A DNA stretch of 64,000 bases, from NCBI GenBank assembly GCA_021234155.1, contig JAJEKV010000028.1:16916825-16980824 (forward strand). The letters run 5' to 3'. Within the stretch, counting starts at the first letter, position 1, and each line of letters begins with the position of its first letter. Origin of the DNA: Isoetes taiwanensis. Lineage: Eukaryota; Streptophyta; Lycopodiopsida; Isoetales; Isoetaceae. The notes below the pieces were generated by a model. That model had not been told where the DNA came from, did not search any database, and saw only the letters and a list, made by a program, of their open reading frames with translations. The translations under genes were made by a program, and so were the position numbers. Positions 10,832-21,690 of this stretch are shown here, piece by piece.

Positions 10832-11870
10832 ACACAAGGGTTTAGCCCCCCAAGAACTCCATCACGCCCAGATATGTTGCGGTCTTTCACATGAACACAG
10901 GCCAGATCCAAAGGAAATTTGCTCCAGATGGGTCGCCGGAGAAGGAAGATGCACGTTTTCCAAAAAAATACATATTGCTGATTTTACATTGAATTCGTGC
11001 CTGTAAATCATCAGTATATATAATTCCAAAATGCCTTTTTGGAGCCGTTTTTTTTAATAATTATATATATAGAAGGATAATTCCTATGGAGTGTCTTCAC
11101 TTGTAGCAGCAGAATAACAAGCCAATTTACTTATTGCATTTCACTGTATATATACCATTTTTGGACAAGATTCTCAGCTTCCTTTCTTTGGTAAATACTA
11201 CACTAGCGACTGGCAGGGTCAAATACATGTGGAATTGCAATTCTATCATGAACTAGCGAAGAATGAAATAATCGTTATGCTCTTAAGTGTCTCTCACTGT
11301 CATGATCAGGACTTTAATAGATTAATACTTTTCAGGTGCTCATCCAAGATTTTAATTGTGCATTTCAGAAAAAGATTCTTCTTCATGTAATATACTTGAT
11401 GCATAATAGAAAACAGCAAAGATGTGAATAATGATTCCTTACAGGGACATATGTATCTTTTTGAGCTATATCTCTGCTTCTATTCTAATATTCTGGGTTA
11501 TGAAAAGAAGGTAACTGTGGATGTACAATATAAACTCGTAGGCTATTTTAAAGGTTCTCGCTTTTATTGAAATCTTTTTGAACTTATGCGCAAAGTGCTC
11601 ACACTTCAAAGATATCGCTTTTGTCGTAAAGGCTTGGACAAATGGACTTTTCCAAATGCGATTGAAACAGATTCAGTGGGTCAAAACCGACATCAAATCT
11701 TACCTAACACCGGAAATCGCTGGCACTATGCTATCGTGTACCAAACAAGACTGGAAATCAAACGCCCACGCCACAATCGCTCCATGGCATTTCGGTCTGT
11801 CTTCTCGACAACAGGGGATAAACAAACGAACGTGAACCACGCAATCTTTTATATGGGTCAGGTGATAATG
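10832..11870. other. AT-rich interval without a supported gene
   Basis: Short overlapping frames at 11,578-11,897 have no recognisable motif. No RNA gene or clear repeat was found. Confidence 0.5.
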
Positions 11871-12028
11871 CCAAAAACGGCCTTAAACAACGGTTAATAC
11901 GGCGTATTAAAAAAAAACAACGGCGTATTTTGCATCCGTTTTTGGAAGGCACCGTATTCCGTATTTTATACGGTTTTCCTGTAAAATCCGTACTTTCCGT
12001 AGTATACGTAAAATACGGCCGTTTTTGG
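11871..12028. mobile_element. Small TIR element with CCAAAAACGGCC ends
   Basis: CCAAAAACGGCC at 11,871-11,882 is matched in reverse complement at 12,017-12,028 (GGCCGTTTTTGG). The interior is rich in TACGG/CCGTA palindromes (AATACGGCGTATT, TTTTATACGG, GTATACG). No convincing target duplication was found, so the superfamily is left open. Confidence 0.55.
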
Positions 12029-12082
12029 TAACTATGCCTGTGACATGTACGTGCTATGTGTTATGTGCTATGTAGTCACAGC

Positions 12083-12637
12083 TCACGTGTATCCCAAGGA
12101 ATTGTATCCCAGCTGGGGACTAGACAGTAACCACATGATGTTGAAGTCAAGGGAATGGATTAAGAGGAGCTGGCCAATATCCACAAAGGACTTATAATAG
12201 AAGTTGTGAAGATCAGTGAGTATATAAATCATGTTCTTTTCACAAGTAAGAATGACCAGAGGTATGTAGTGATCTATAGGGTGGGCCATAAAACCATGGA
12301 AAAGCATGTCCTTCAACTGTTCTGGCCTCTTTTCTAAATCTGAAGGGGGTTCAAGAAGGCCCAACGCAAAAAGATTTATTATTGCATAAGAGGGATTGAT
12401 GTCCCATAGTGGAGTGCGCCAACAAGTATACCAGTTGATAATGAAATTGATCAACTGCCTTGCAGGGTCTGTGGTTGGACTGTGGCGCCACCGATGCTCC
12501 GAAAAGTTGCTAACAACTTCATTCAAAGTCCACATATTTCTTCTGCTGCATGCTTGCGGGGATTTCGGATTAGCCCAATGAGGATGTTTTTGAAAAGTTA
12601 GCATTTGCAAAAAAACTAGTTGAGAAGGAGCAGACAA
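12083..12637 (-). CDS. Unrecognised open frame of 184 codons
   Basis: This is the longest uninterrupted frame in this part of the window. It includes WTLNEVVSNFSEHRWRHSP, TDPARQLINFIINWYTC and PSDLEKRPEQLKDMLFHGFM. Composition is protein-like rather than low-complexity, but I cannot name a family. It lies downstream of, and on the same strand as, the transposon-like H3-fold relic at 13.9-15.1 kb, so it may belong to the same dead element. It could also be chance. Confidence 0.3.
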   Translation of the reverse strand: MSAPSQLVFLQMLTFQKHPHWANPKSPQACSRRNMWTLNEVVSNFSEHRWRHSPTTDPARQLINFIINWYTCWRTPLWDINPSYAIINLFALGLLEPPSDLEKRPEQLKDMLFHGFMAHPIDHYIPLVILTCEKNMIYILTDLHNFYYKSFVDIGQLLLIHSLDFNIMWLLSSPQLGYNSLGYT

Positions 12638-12784
12638 TGAACAAAAAAGCTAATTGACAAGGAACATGCAGACAGCAGGCAAGGAGCAAACAAGGAGAAG
12701 ACAAGGAGCATGTCCGAAAAGAGGAAGAGGAAAAAAGACACAAAGACAATGAAAGCATGGATGTCCATTTGAAGAGAAATTTTG

Positions 12785-12920
12785 TATATACACCATGTAT
12801 TTATTGTGTATATATTGTGTATATTGCGTATGTGTAAAAAGTATTGTATATACTATATATATACTGTGTCATTATAGATATATTGTGTGTTTGTACATTA
12901 TACTCGTATATATAACCAAT
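12785..12920. repeat. TATA/TGTATA-rich simple sequence
   Basis: Runs of TGTATATA, TATATATACTG and TTGTGTATAT form an irregular microsatellite. Confidence 0.75.
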
Positions 12921-13479
12921 AATGCTGCTATAGTGCATATCAATCATTTTGATCCATATAAGTACAGCTTCATTCAATGCAGAAGGCATCCATTTGCTAT
13001 GTTACAATATTCATCTTCTCATTCCGAGAGGTCTATCTTGCCTCCTCGTCCCAAAAATATAGACTCCATTACTTGCTCTATGTCGTTTAATGATATCTAT
13101 AGATGCAAGCAAAGGGGTGTCTTGATCCTTAGCTGGACGAAATAGCTATGGGTCGTGAGGGATCTTTTCTCGGGTTATGCCGTCTTGTTATCAATCTTAT
13201 TTGGGTTCCAGAGCGCGGCGCTTATGAGCTTTATCACTTGACCACCTGCTCATGATGAGCCCGAATGGCAATGAACTGCTTGATCGTGTATGCTATAACT
13301 CTTATATGAGTGATATATTCTATCACTAGTATATTTCAGATATCCGCTAGTCATAAGGATGTAATCATATCATAAGTGATATATGTGATCCATCTATCTA
13401 CCGCATATTCTCAATTTGCACAGCTCTTGGCCACTTGCCATACTTGTAGATTATGAATTCAGGAAAACATTCTTTTCTG

Positions 13480-13756
13480 CATATCGTAACCAAGTTGCAG
13501 TGTGCCAAGGTGCGAAATAGGCACTCCCCGGTACTTTGTATGAGAAAAACGATTTACCGTATCCACAAAGGCAAAATTGGCTTCCCCAAAAAAAACACAA
13601 ATTGTGGAACAAGTCCTTTTGCGCACCATAGTCACGGTGCAAAATATGTCCCTCCAGAAATTTAGAAACAGTTAATTTCGCATTGTGGCCACGGTGCAAA
13701 ACAGACACTCCCACAAAATGTGGAATAGTCATTTTCGCACCGTGGCCACAGTCCAT
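13480..13756. repeat. Degenerate 60-75 bp minisatellite
   Basis: Four to five diverged units each carry a TTTCGCACCGTGGCCAC / GGTGCAAAA core. On the minus strand the units stay in frame and read as repeats of about 20 residues (HGAKMTIPHFVGVSVLHR, HNAKLTVSKFLEGHILHR). This is probably an accident of period rather than a protein. Confidence 0.65.
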
Positions 13757-13915
13757 CCACTATAGAAAACCCAGAAAAATCCAATCATCTTAGAAGAGCC
13801 AATAAATACTCAACCTCAACACATTATTAAGCAAGAACTAAAATGTAAGCATTAAGAGAGACAATAATTTAGAACACACATATATTAATTTCCGAGGTAT
13901 GGTTACAAAAGGCTC

Positions 13916-15142
13916 CTAATGGAGGCATCCACGGAAGTATCTAGCTAAGGCATAGTCCCTGTCCTGCAAAGTAACACGTCCTCTATGCACACAACGATGG
14001 ACACTGTCCTCGAAGAGGCTAATTAAATGAGCCTTTGCTGCCTCTTGCAGTATATCCAAGGCCTCTGTTTGGATTCTGTTCACCTCCTCCTCCACCGGTG
14101 GAACATAATCCGGTGCTCTCCCTCCTCTTCCTTGATTCCTTTCTCTTCTCATTAATATCCTGCATCTCGTACCTCACTATTCTAGCAAACGCAAGCTTGG
14201 GAATCAGAGGCTGGTTGCGTGCTTGCCAATACCTAATCTCCCGTAAAGCTTGGACGCTAGTAGGAGCACCCTTTAACTTCTCAGAACACCATATCTAACA
14301 TTAGGCTCCCCTTCCTTCCGCTTCCGCTTATTTCCAAGCTTGTCCGTCTCCTTGGTTGCATCTCTCTCAGCTTATTTCCAACTAGGAATAAGCCTAGGAG
14401 GCTTTGTCTGGCCAGATCTCTTGGGCGTGGATTACTGCTTACGCTGGGAAGGGGCCTTCACATTAGCTATTCTACTGTAACTGAGCTTTTCGTGATCATC
14501 CTCTCTTCCATCACGTTGATCCTGTTATTGCTGCTGTTCCTCCTGATTCTGTTGATCTTGCTTGTTCTGCTGATCTCCCTGACCCCTCTGATCATCCTTA
14601 TCCCCTCTGTTGCCACTTTTACCTTCCTCAGTGTCCTGAGGATTCCCATCACCACTGCCATCTTCCTCCCTCTGGGCACCCTGCTTCTCATCAGAGATAA
14701 CCATTTGTGAAGAAAGCTGTTGTGGCATCCACTTCTTAAAGGAGGAACCTGATTTAGCAGCCATTGGGAACCATGCCCCTGGTCAACATGCCAGGCTCTG
14801 ACCAGCCGTTTTCCACTGATCATTTCCTAATATCATCTGCTGCTCATTGAAGGGATTCGTTGGAGCTCTGGGCATATAATCCGTCTTATTACACATGAAC
14901 TGGAAGGGTCTTTTCTCCACGCCGGACATGGATGTCATCAGTCTCGGCCATATGGCATATGAACTGATAGCTTCCTCTACTGTGTCAGCACCAAGGGTGG
15001 GGAAGGGCAGAGTGGCGGTTGGTTCTAGAGCTGTGTCCAACACCACCACAATGTAATCGTCAGGAACTGGAATGTTGTGGTAGACTGATGCCTCGCAGAA
15101 AATTCTTTCCCCCACAACCTTACCGGAGCTCAGCAAGGACAC
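13916..15142 (-). pseudogene. Transposon-like protein relic ending in a diverged CENH3/H3-like histone fold
   Basis: Read on the minus strand from 15,142. (1) A domain with VPDDYIVVVLDTALEP, LPFPTLGADTVEEAISSYAI and WPRLM (14,783-15,142); from memory it resembles the DUF8039 region of plant CACTA-type transposon proteins. (2) A charged, Gln-rich linker (14,525-14,764, DQQNKQDQQNQEEQQQ). (3) A basic stretch with KRKRKEGEPN. (4) A histone fold: ALREIRYWQARNQPLIPKL then AFARIVR (about 14,172-14,249, first helix), and after one frame break EALDILQEAAKAHLISLFED and RGRVTLQDRDYALARYFRG (13,919-14,040, second and third helices). H3 has [29 protein letters not shown] and [18 protein letters not shown] at these places. 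About 20 extra residues (RERNQGRGGRAPDYVPP) precede helix 2. PKL-x-FAR-x-VR and R-VTL read more like CENH3 than canonical H3. At least two frame breaks make this a relic. Confidence 0.6.
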
Positions 15143-15169
15143 CCAAGTAGGAAATACTTTCGGATTCTA

Positions 15170-17480
15170 GAAAAGTCATCCACACTATTGCTAATGTCAT
15201 CGATGACTTTTCCAAGATTTTGCTGGAACCCATCTGGAAGGATAGTATCATCCATGTCCATATGCTAGGTTGTATAGGGAAAAACTGTTACAGACTCTAG
15301 ATTTGTGGCGCTGCTAGTAGTGATGTCATCTACATTCTTGCGTTCATCAAGCATCTCATATTTTAATTTCTTTTTTCATGTCTAAGTCGTCTGTTAGAAC
15401 TCTTGTTATAAGGGTATGCATGTATTTGCTCATTTGTGGCTGCTATTCTGAACGATTACTGTCATACATGTATATAGTACACACCTATGATACTACAAAT
15501 GTCATCGATGCTGTGTAGTATTATCCTCGCTCTTAATTTTTGCAAGTAGAAATAAAAACCCTATAGCAAGACAACAAAATTCAGTTACCTTCTTCTCCAT
15601 AGCATACCAGGAATATACGTAGCAGTAGTCTAAACTAGATAAAGTTCTCTTTCTAGTGCATAGATATTTCAATAAGCGTAGCTTATAATGAGCTGCTAGA
15701 GCTTTTGTTGCATGATCCATCTTCTTATTTATACACCCATACATATGCTCTCTCAAGCTAGAGCCTTTCTATACCCCATCTTTTTGTTCTTATTTATATA
15801 TAGCCGCATGCTCTGTCCATCTAAATCTACTTAACCATGAAATGCCATCATTACATATTGTTAAGCCGCATGCTCCATCCACCTAAATCTACTTAACCAT
15901 GAAATGCTATCATTACATATTGTTGAAATGGATTTTGGTTGTTTTCTATTACTTGGAGATCGACAATGCTCTGCAGTGTATACCATCATCAATCTCAGTG
16001 TATTGTGATCAGTTAATGGGTTGTATGCAACCTTGATGTGATGAAAATGGAACTGAAGGCTTGAGAAATTCAAAACATATGCTTGTTAGCAATTTACATA
16101 TAGGATCAAATCGTTACAAATTACCACAAGTTGATCTATGTGAACCAGTTGTGTCATTCTAGAAACACAATTCAAATACACTCATTGTCTAAGTTTAAAA
16201 AAGTTGCATCAATAACGTCTCTCGACTATATTTGTTTTGCATGTACTGCTTTTTTTTCTATTCTACAAGTGCTTACCTCTTCCGTTTCATCTCTGCTTGA
16301 TCACCTCTTCCTTTCCATTTCGGCTTGTTCCAATGATGGTGATCGATCAAGTCTCTTAGTGCAATCTTTATTGGGATCAACTCTTCTACTTGCTACGTTC
16401 CACAATTTCTAGTTTCTAAGGATATTTATTGTCACACTACAACTAATTTTCTCCCTTAATACAACATGGAAAGTGGGTCACATTTTTTGTCTGAAAATGA
16501 GCCACAGGCTGCCACGTGGCATATCCCTACAATCCGGAATGGAAAATGGGATGCCTATTCCGAGCATATAAAAATTTACAAGGTTATGACCGGTTGCCAA
16601 AAATAAGCACAAGTTTCATTTATCAAAAGTAGATTTTACACACATGAATAGATTTACACAAAATAGATTAACTCAGGAAGCAAGTCCGGCACTGTGAAAA
16701 TCATAAAGAAATGGCTAAGCTTCTTAGCTATTGTATTCATCAATGCAGCTTATGAAAACCTCCTACAAAAACTGGATACAAAGGTAAAAAGACTAGATGA
16801 ACCGTGTCGGCTAGAATAGCTGCAAAAAAGACATGTTTTTGGCCGTGAAAAGCAAAGATATGAAGCTTCAAAACTTTTATAATGCATCACAACCAAGCTT
16901 AGAAAATAGGACCAACTTCGAGCAACTACAGGAATAGAACACATCAAGCTTAGCCGTTGTCAATTTAGCCGTTGTTGCAACTTCAAGGTCGAAAACTAGG
17001 AGCTAATCTTTGGCAAATCTTTGGGAAGTGTCTCTTCAGCGGCATCAAAATCTGCCCCTGCCGCAAAAATCCATTTAGCCGCTCCAAAATGACAGAAACA
17101 GACATACATAGTAAGTAAAAATCCACAAGGATGAACAAGAAAAGCTCAGAAACAGAGCATACTATGTTATTCTTAAAGAAACCAGCTAAAGACACCGGAT
17201 CTTTAAGATATGGCACGAATTGAACCTAGAAAGAGAAATAAAGATTGATTCTGCAGAATGCCCCCTTTACAAAGCTTGCAACTACAAAAATGTTGGATGT
17301 AGGCCTTTCCAGAGGATGAGAATCTTGGACTCTACGACTGAGGCTATAGCGGCCCAGCGTTAGGGAATGTCGTCTAGCCCAGCGACATCGCCATAGCCGT
17401 GGAGCCCCGCGCCATAGCCGTGAGCCCAGCGCCATCGCCAGACCTCCACAAAGAACAAAAAAAAAGCTCCCACTTTCCAT
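15170..17480. other. No supported gene; one 62-bp tandem duplication
   Basis: Apart from the tandem pair at 15,803-15,926 I see only short, composition-driven frames. Two extended minus-strand stretches (16,750-17,216) have no motif. Confidence 0.5.
15803..15926. repeat. 62-bp tandem duplication
   Basis: The unit begins GCCGCATGCTC and includes AAATCTACTTAACCATGAAA and CATTACATATTGTTA. Copies lie at 15,803-15,864 and 15,865-15,926, with about 4 mismatches. Confidence 0.9.
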
Positions 17481-17607
17481 GTTGTGGGGGCATGTTCTTG
17501 GTCGCACATTCTGGTGTGGTCGGTGACCCGCTCCCAGCTCCGCCGGTCGCGGGGCCCCTTTGGTTCACACCGGAATGTGCTCCCAATGAGCATGCCCCCA
17601 TACAACT
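17481..17607. repeat. GC-rich inverted repeat of about 125 bp
   Basis: GGGGGCATGTTC...GCACATTCTGGTGTG at the left pairs with CACACCGGAATGTGC...GAGCATGCCCCC at the right. The pairing extends weakly outward (GTTGT / ATACAAC). It is a foldback element or degenerate MITE. The GC-rich centre differs from the AT-rich surroundings. Confidence 0.7.
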
Positions 17608-18244
17608 TATTACTTATGGATTATAGATGATATATTGTAATAGAATTATGGATTGGAGTTGCCTTCTTTTAGAATTGTTTTATTTTATTGAAATTTTATT
17701 TCTTTGCCTTTAAATTAAATGAAGTTAAAAGATCTATAAGTTGCCTATTAACAGGTTATATCTTCAAGTTTCTAGCATAATAAAAGTCATCTTTCTAGCC
17801 CAACAGTCGCATCGAAATACCCCTTCCGCTTCTATAATTGACTTAGCATTTCTTGAATTTTTATGACCATAGACATAATTGAAGCGTGAAGGCATCAACC
17901 ACCTGAGAAAAAACAACTAGTTGCAATGTGAATAACCTTAGGATGCTCGAAATCTTGGACATGTGTTTGTGTAAAAGTGCTAAAAAAAAAACACTAGCAG
18001 TACGACAGGGTTGGGGCAGGGGTTGGGGTTGGGGGGAGGAAAAGAAGATGATGAAGATAATGGAAGATATATATCAGATTTAATTGTGGAGGCTATTAGA
18101 TCTCTAATCTTTTGGCAGATTAGATCCTTGTCCAACTAGCTCGGAAAAGCAGATGTATTATAATGTAAAATATCCTATCCCTTTTTTCTCTTCGGGATGG
18201 TGAAGGGTGTGATGAAGCCATGTTGGAGAAGAGTGGAGGACTAA

Positions 18245-18571
18245 GGGTGCTTTCCCATGGACAGAAAACCTCCAGGTTTCCTGAAGGTCAGATCTAAACT
18301 TCCGGTGTTCCCATGAAAGCCTTACCTGAGTGGCTCAGGTTCAGAACCTGAGTGGCAAAGTAATCCGAAACTATTTCTTGAAGCCCAGGTTTTGACCTGA
18401 CTTCCCTTCCGTCGGCTCAGATTCTTGCTGCTAGATTTTGCAATCAGATCTATTGGCTTAGATTCGTGGTGCCAAATCTTGAGGTCTGCTATTCATGGGA
18501 ACATAGAAATTATGGATCCAGGCATCGCATCCAGGTCTGTCCGTTCAAACTGGTTCATGGGAAAGCACCCT
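18245..18571. mobile_element. Harbinger/Tourist-like MITE upstream of the sHSP gene
   Basis: GGGTGCTTTCCCATG at the left end is matched exactly in reverse complement by CATGGGAAAGCACCC at the right. TAA flanks at 18,242-18,244 and 18,572-18,574 (one extra T before the right copy). A 3-bp TAA/TTA duplication with G-rich ends suits the PIF/Harbinger group. The 327 bp have no coding capacity. It ends about 260 bp before the sHSP start, so it forms the distal promoter. Confidence 0.65.
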
Positions 18572-18700
18572 TAAGACATGGTGCCTAAGGTTTTATGCAA
18601 AGTAATCAAAACTGATTGGGAATTGTGGGGTAGGTCTTCTTTATTAGTTTTTTTTTTTTTTTTTTTTAATTTGCAACGTGGAAGGCGAAGAGAGGTGTAG

Positions 18701-18717
18701 CTTCAAGAAGGTGCGAA
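18701..18717 (+). promoter_or_regulatory. Heat-shock element of the sHSP gene
   Basis: CTTCAAGAAGGTGCGAA contains TTC-nn-GAA (18,702-18,709) followed by a further GAA after 5 bp, matching a gapped array of HSF-binding nGAAn units. It lies 120-135 bp before the sHSP ATG. A weak TATA-like TTTAAAT is at about 18,769. Confidence 0.6.
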
Positions 18718-18787
18718 AGCAACGTGGAGAAAATCCAGAAGCCTCCACAGTCTTCTACGCATTTCTTTAAATTCCAATTCTGCGAGC

Positions 18788-18847
18788 ATGGCTATGGCAT
18801 CGTATTTTGACGCAATCAATTCCGTTTCTTTCCAGCTATGGCATTAA
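18788..18847 (+). promoter_or_regulatory. Upstream ORF overlapping the sHSP start
   Basis: ATG at 18,788 opens a 19-codon frame ([19 protein letters not shown]) that stops at 18,847, overlapping the main ATG at 18,838 in another frame. If it lies in the mRNA, scanning ribosomes would meet it first and it could damp translation. The alternative is that transcription starts downstream of 18,790. Confidence 0.4.
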
Positions 18848-19772
18848 CTCCCTTCTTCGCCCGAGATCTTGCCTTGTTTGATCCGTTCTCTGATAAAGTT
18901 TGGGATATTTTCGAGCATGCTCCATCCAGACAGTTTGCCAAAGACGTGAGCGCCGTGGCTAATACCCGCGTGGATTGGGTCGAAACCCCTGAGGCTCACA
19001 TCTTTAAGGCCGATTTACCTGGTATGCTGTATTCTTTGTGCATTTGCTGATCATATCTCGCGTTTAACTCTTAAATTGTGATCTTTTATTTTTGTTTGGA
19101 CTGTTTTGATCTGTTTTTATGTGAAATGCTCGTGTGTTTTACGGAATGGGATGGTGCAATGTGGTATGATGAAAAAAGTATTTATGTTTCTGAGCATCTG
19201 AGATTGAATCGTCAACTTTTCTTGATGTTATTTGTCTTAATTACGGAATAGGATGGCGTATTAATGTGGTATGATGAAAAAAAGTATGTGAGATTGAATC
19301 GTCAAGTTTTCTTCTTGTTATGTCTTAAGTTGGGTAAGAAAGAGTATCAATCTCTTTAGATCACGTGAGAAGTTTTCTTGTTGTCGTCTTTTTAATTAAG
19401 AAGGAGATGCGAGATTGTTTATAGAAAAAACTGTTTACAGAATGTCAAGTTTGTATTTATAGAAAAACTGTTTATAGAATGTCAAGTCTGTATTTGTTTG
19501 CAGGCTTAAAGAAAGAAGAGATCAAAATCCAGATTGAGGATGGTCGTACGTTGCAGATCAGTGGAGAGAGGAAAAAGGAAGAGGTGCAAGAAAACGATAA
19601 GTGGCATCGTGTAGAGCGTGCTCAAGGGAGCTTTTTAAGAAGCTTCCGCCTTCCTGAAAACGCTAAAGTGGACCAGGTGAAAGCTAAAGTGGAAAATGGA
19701 GTCCTTGTTGTTACTGTTCCTAAACATGAAAAGCCAAAGCCTCAGATCAAGCCTATAGAAATCTCTGGCTGA
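18838..19772 (+). CDS. Cytosolic class I small heat-shock protein (about 17 kDa), one intron
   Basis: Exons 18,838-19,021 and 19,504-19,772 join in phase (G|GC) to a 150-residue protein. A 482-bp GT-AG intron (19,022-19,503) splits the alpha-crystallin domain. The N-terminus [19 protein letters not shown] is class I-like with no transit peptide. The domain contains [56 protein letters not shown] and the consensus GVLVVTVPK. The tail holds the I-x-I oligomer-contact motif in KPIEISG. Such proteins form oligomers that hold unfolding proteins during heat stress. A heat-shock element precedes it. Most angiosperm class I genes lack introns, so this intron is unusual. No damage is visible; it is one of two apparently intact host genes here. 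Confidence 0.93.
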
Positions 19773-19982
19773 CGAACATAATGCATGTGATCAGACAGTG
19801 GTTTTCCACTATTGCTGTCTTCAGAGAAGATGTGAAACTTTTTGATGTCCTCCTTTAATTCTTCCTTCATTTTGTAACACTTCCTATTACTAAGCAAATT
19901 GGTAATTATTCCAATAGCACCAAAACAGAAGAATGAAAATGCTGTGCAATATTTTATCACTTATCATACCTGCACTTATTTA

Positions 19983-20785
19983 GGCTGAAATCACACTACA
20001 GCCTAAACTGAAAAAATAAAAATAAATGACCAACAAGTTCGTGACATGTGGACTTTGGGCATGCTGCACCTATCACATCTAAGGTGCCCAACGCCCAGTC
20101 AGCGTTTGGGCACGCTCGATTTTTTGGACGGGCAGTATTGCCTGTCCATACTTTAGGCAGGCAAACACGTCACCTTCTGCGCCAGCGAAAACTCCCAAAG
20201 CACCTTCTGCGCCAGCAAAAACGGCACCCAAATCGGTGGCAAAACTCGGAAGAGCTTCAATCCGGCTCAAATTTGCTGGATTTTTGTCAAAGAAAAACCT
20301 GGAAGGGCTTAATCCGGTTCAAATCACTGGATTTTTGAGAAAGAAAAACCCTGGAGAGCTTCAATCCGGCTCAAATTTGCTGCCAAATCTCTCAAATCGG
20401 TGGCAGATTTCTTAAATCGCTGGATTTTTGTCTTAAATCGTTGAATTTTTGTCAAAGCAAAACCTAGAAGAGCTTTAGTCCGGTTCAAATCACTGGATTT
20501 TTGAGAAAGAAGAGGTTTAATCCGGTTCAAATCCGGCCCTGCAGTGATTTATTGGTTAAAACTGGTGGCAGATCTCTCAAATCGGTGAGAAATCGGTTTC
20601 GGCTGGATGATCGAAGCAAGATGGCCGATTGTTTAGGTCTCTGTTCTTGCTTGCGTGGCAGAAATTTCTTTGGTTTGGACGCTGATAATGTGATATGGAC
20701 GGAGCGGCACAAAATTTTCAGTGCCAAACGCATGCCTAATTGTGCCACGTAATTAATTTTGGTCACCCATAGTGTGATTTCACCC
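19983..20785. mobile_element. Non-autonomous Harbinger-like element, 803 bp
   Basis: The left end GGCTGAAATCACACTA and the reverse complement of the right end (TAGTGTGATTTCACCC) differ at one base in 16. TTA flanks both sides (19,980-19,982 and 20,786-20,788). The interior (20,240-20,560) is a degenerate tandem array of about 80 bp units built on AATCCGGTTCAAAT, CACTGGATTTTTG and CTCAAATCGGTGGCAGA. No transposase is present. It begins about 210 bp downstream of the sHSP stop codon. Confidence 0.8.
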
Positions 20786-21023
20786 TTAGCATGAACATGA
20801 GAAAAATAACCAAATGTTTCTTTGAAGATAGATGAACAAAATTCTGACAGTAAAGCAGAATTTCACTTATCATGCAATCACTTAAATCATACCTAAGCGT
20901 GAACACAAGTGAACACAAAACTAGCACTCAAATCTGAGAAATCTGCAAATGAAATAAATACAGACAGACGGATGAGCAAAATTTGGACGGACAGAAATCA
21001 TTTATTTGAACAGAAATCATACT

Positions 21024-21690
21024 GACCTCAGTATAGAACAAATTCACAGAGATTGGGAATTGAGACCAAATTCATACAGATGGGGAATTGTCATTTTATC
21101 ATACCTGACCTCAGTATAGAACAAGTTCACACAGATTGGGACTTGAGAACAAATTCACACAGATGGGAAATTGAGACGGGTGAAAATACCCAGAGAAAAT
21201 GACCTCTTATTGCTACAATCAAACCTGATCAAGCTAGATGTTTCTATGATAGATGTACAGAAACACTAGAGTTCTTGATAAACCCAAAGAAAATGGACTT
21301 CTCATTGCTACAATTAAATCCGAGCAAGCTAGGTGCTTCTATGATAGATGTACATAAACACTGGGATTCTTGATAAACTCTAATTTTTTAGTGCATATTA
21401 ACTAGCGTATGTATCACGTTGCTTCATTGCCCTCCAGGGTCTTACAACGCATAATAATCTAATATGATTATTTAACATAAGCATGAAAATAAAAATGCTA
21501 GCAAGATTACATCATAAAAATCTATATACATCAAAGTTTAATACTTCTGTGTATGTATCACGTTGCTTCATTGCCCTCCAGGGTCTTACAACGCATAATT
21601 CAATATAATTATTTAACATAAGCTTAATAAAAATGCTAGCAAGATTACATCATAGCAAATCTATACACATCAAAACTTAATACTTCTGTG
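21024..21690. repeat. Three successive two-copy tandem duplications (83, 94 and 144 bp)
   Basis: Pair 1: unit starting GACCTCAGTATAGAACAA at 21,024 and 21,107. Pair 2: unit starting ACCCAGAGAAAATG at 21,188 and ACCCAAAGAAAATG at 21,282. Pair 3: unit starting GTATGTATCACGTTGCTTCA at 21,407 and 21,551. Within each pair identity is high with small indels. They lie in the 3' flank of the TPR-RING-LON gene, where its last exon is expected. Confidence 0.85.

Noticed and set aside
12570-12758. Leu/Ser-rich minus-strand frame that looks like a signal peptide
   Set aside because: It overlaps the 12,083-12,637 frame in another phase and reflects AAGGAG-rich sequence on the opposite strand.
13451-13756. 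101-codon minus-strand frame with internal repeats
   Set aside because: The repeats follow from a minisatellite whose units happen to preserve frame. There is no start context or homologue.
16511-16520. GCCACGTGGC palindrome (G-box)
   Set aside because: A perfect G-box core, but no gene start lies near it. Probably chance.
17226-17626. Overlapping frames of 75-93 codons on both strands
   Set aside because: Caused by the GC-rich inverted repeat at 17,481-17,607 and the GCCATAGCCGTG repeats. No protein motif.
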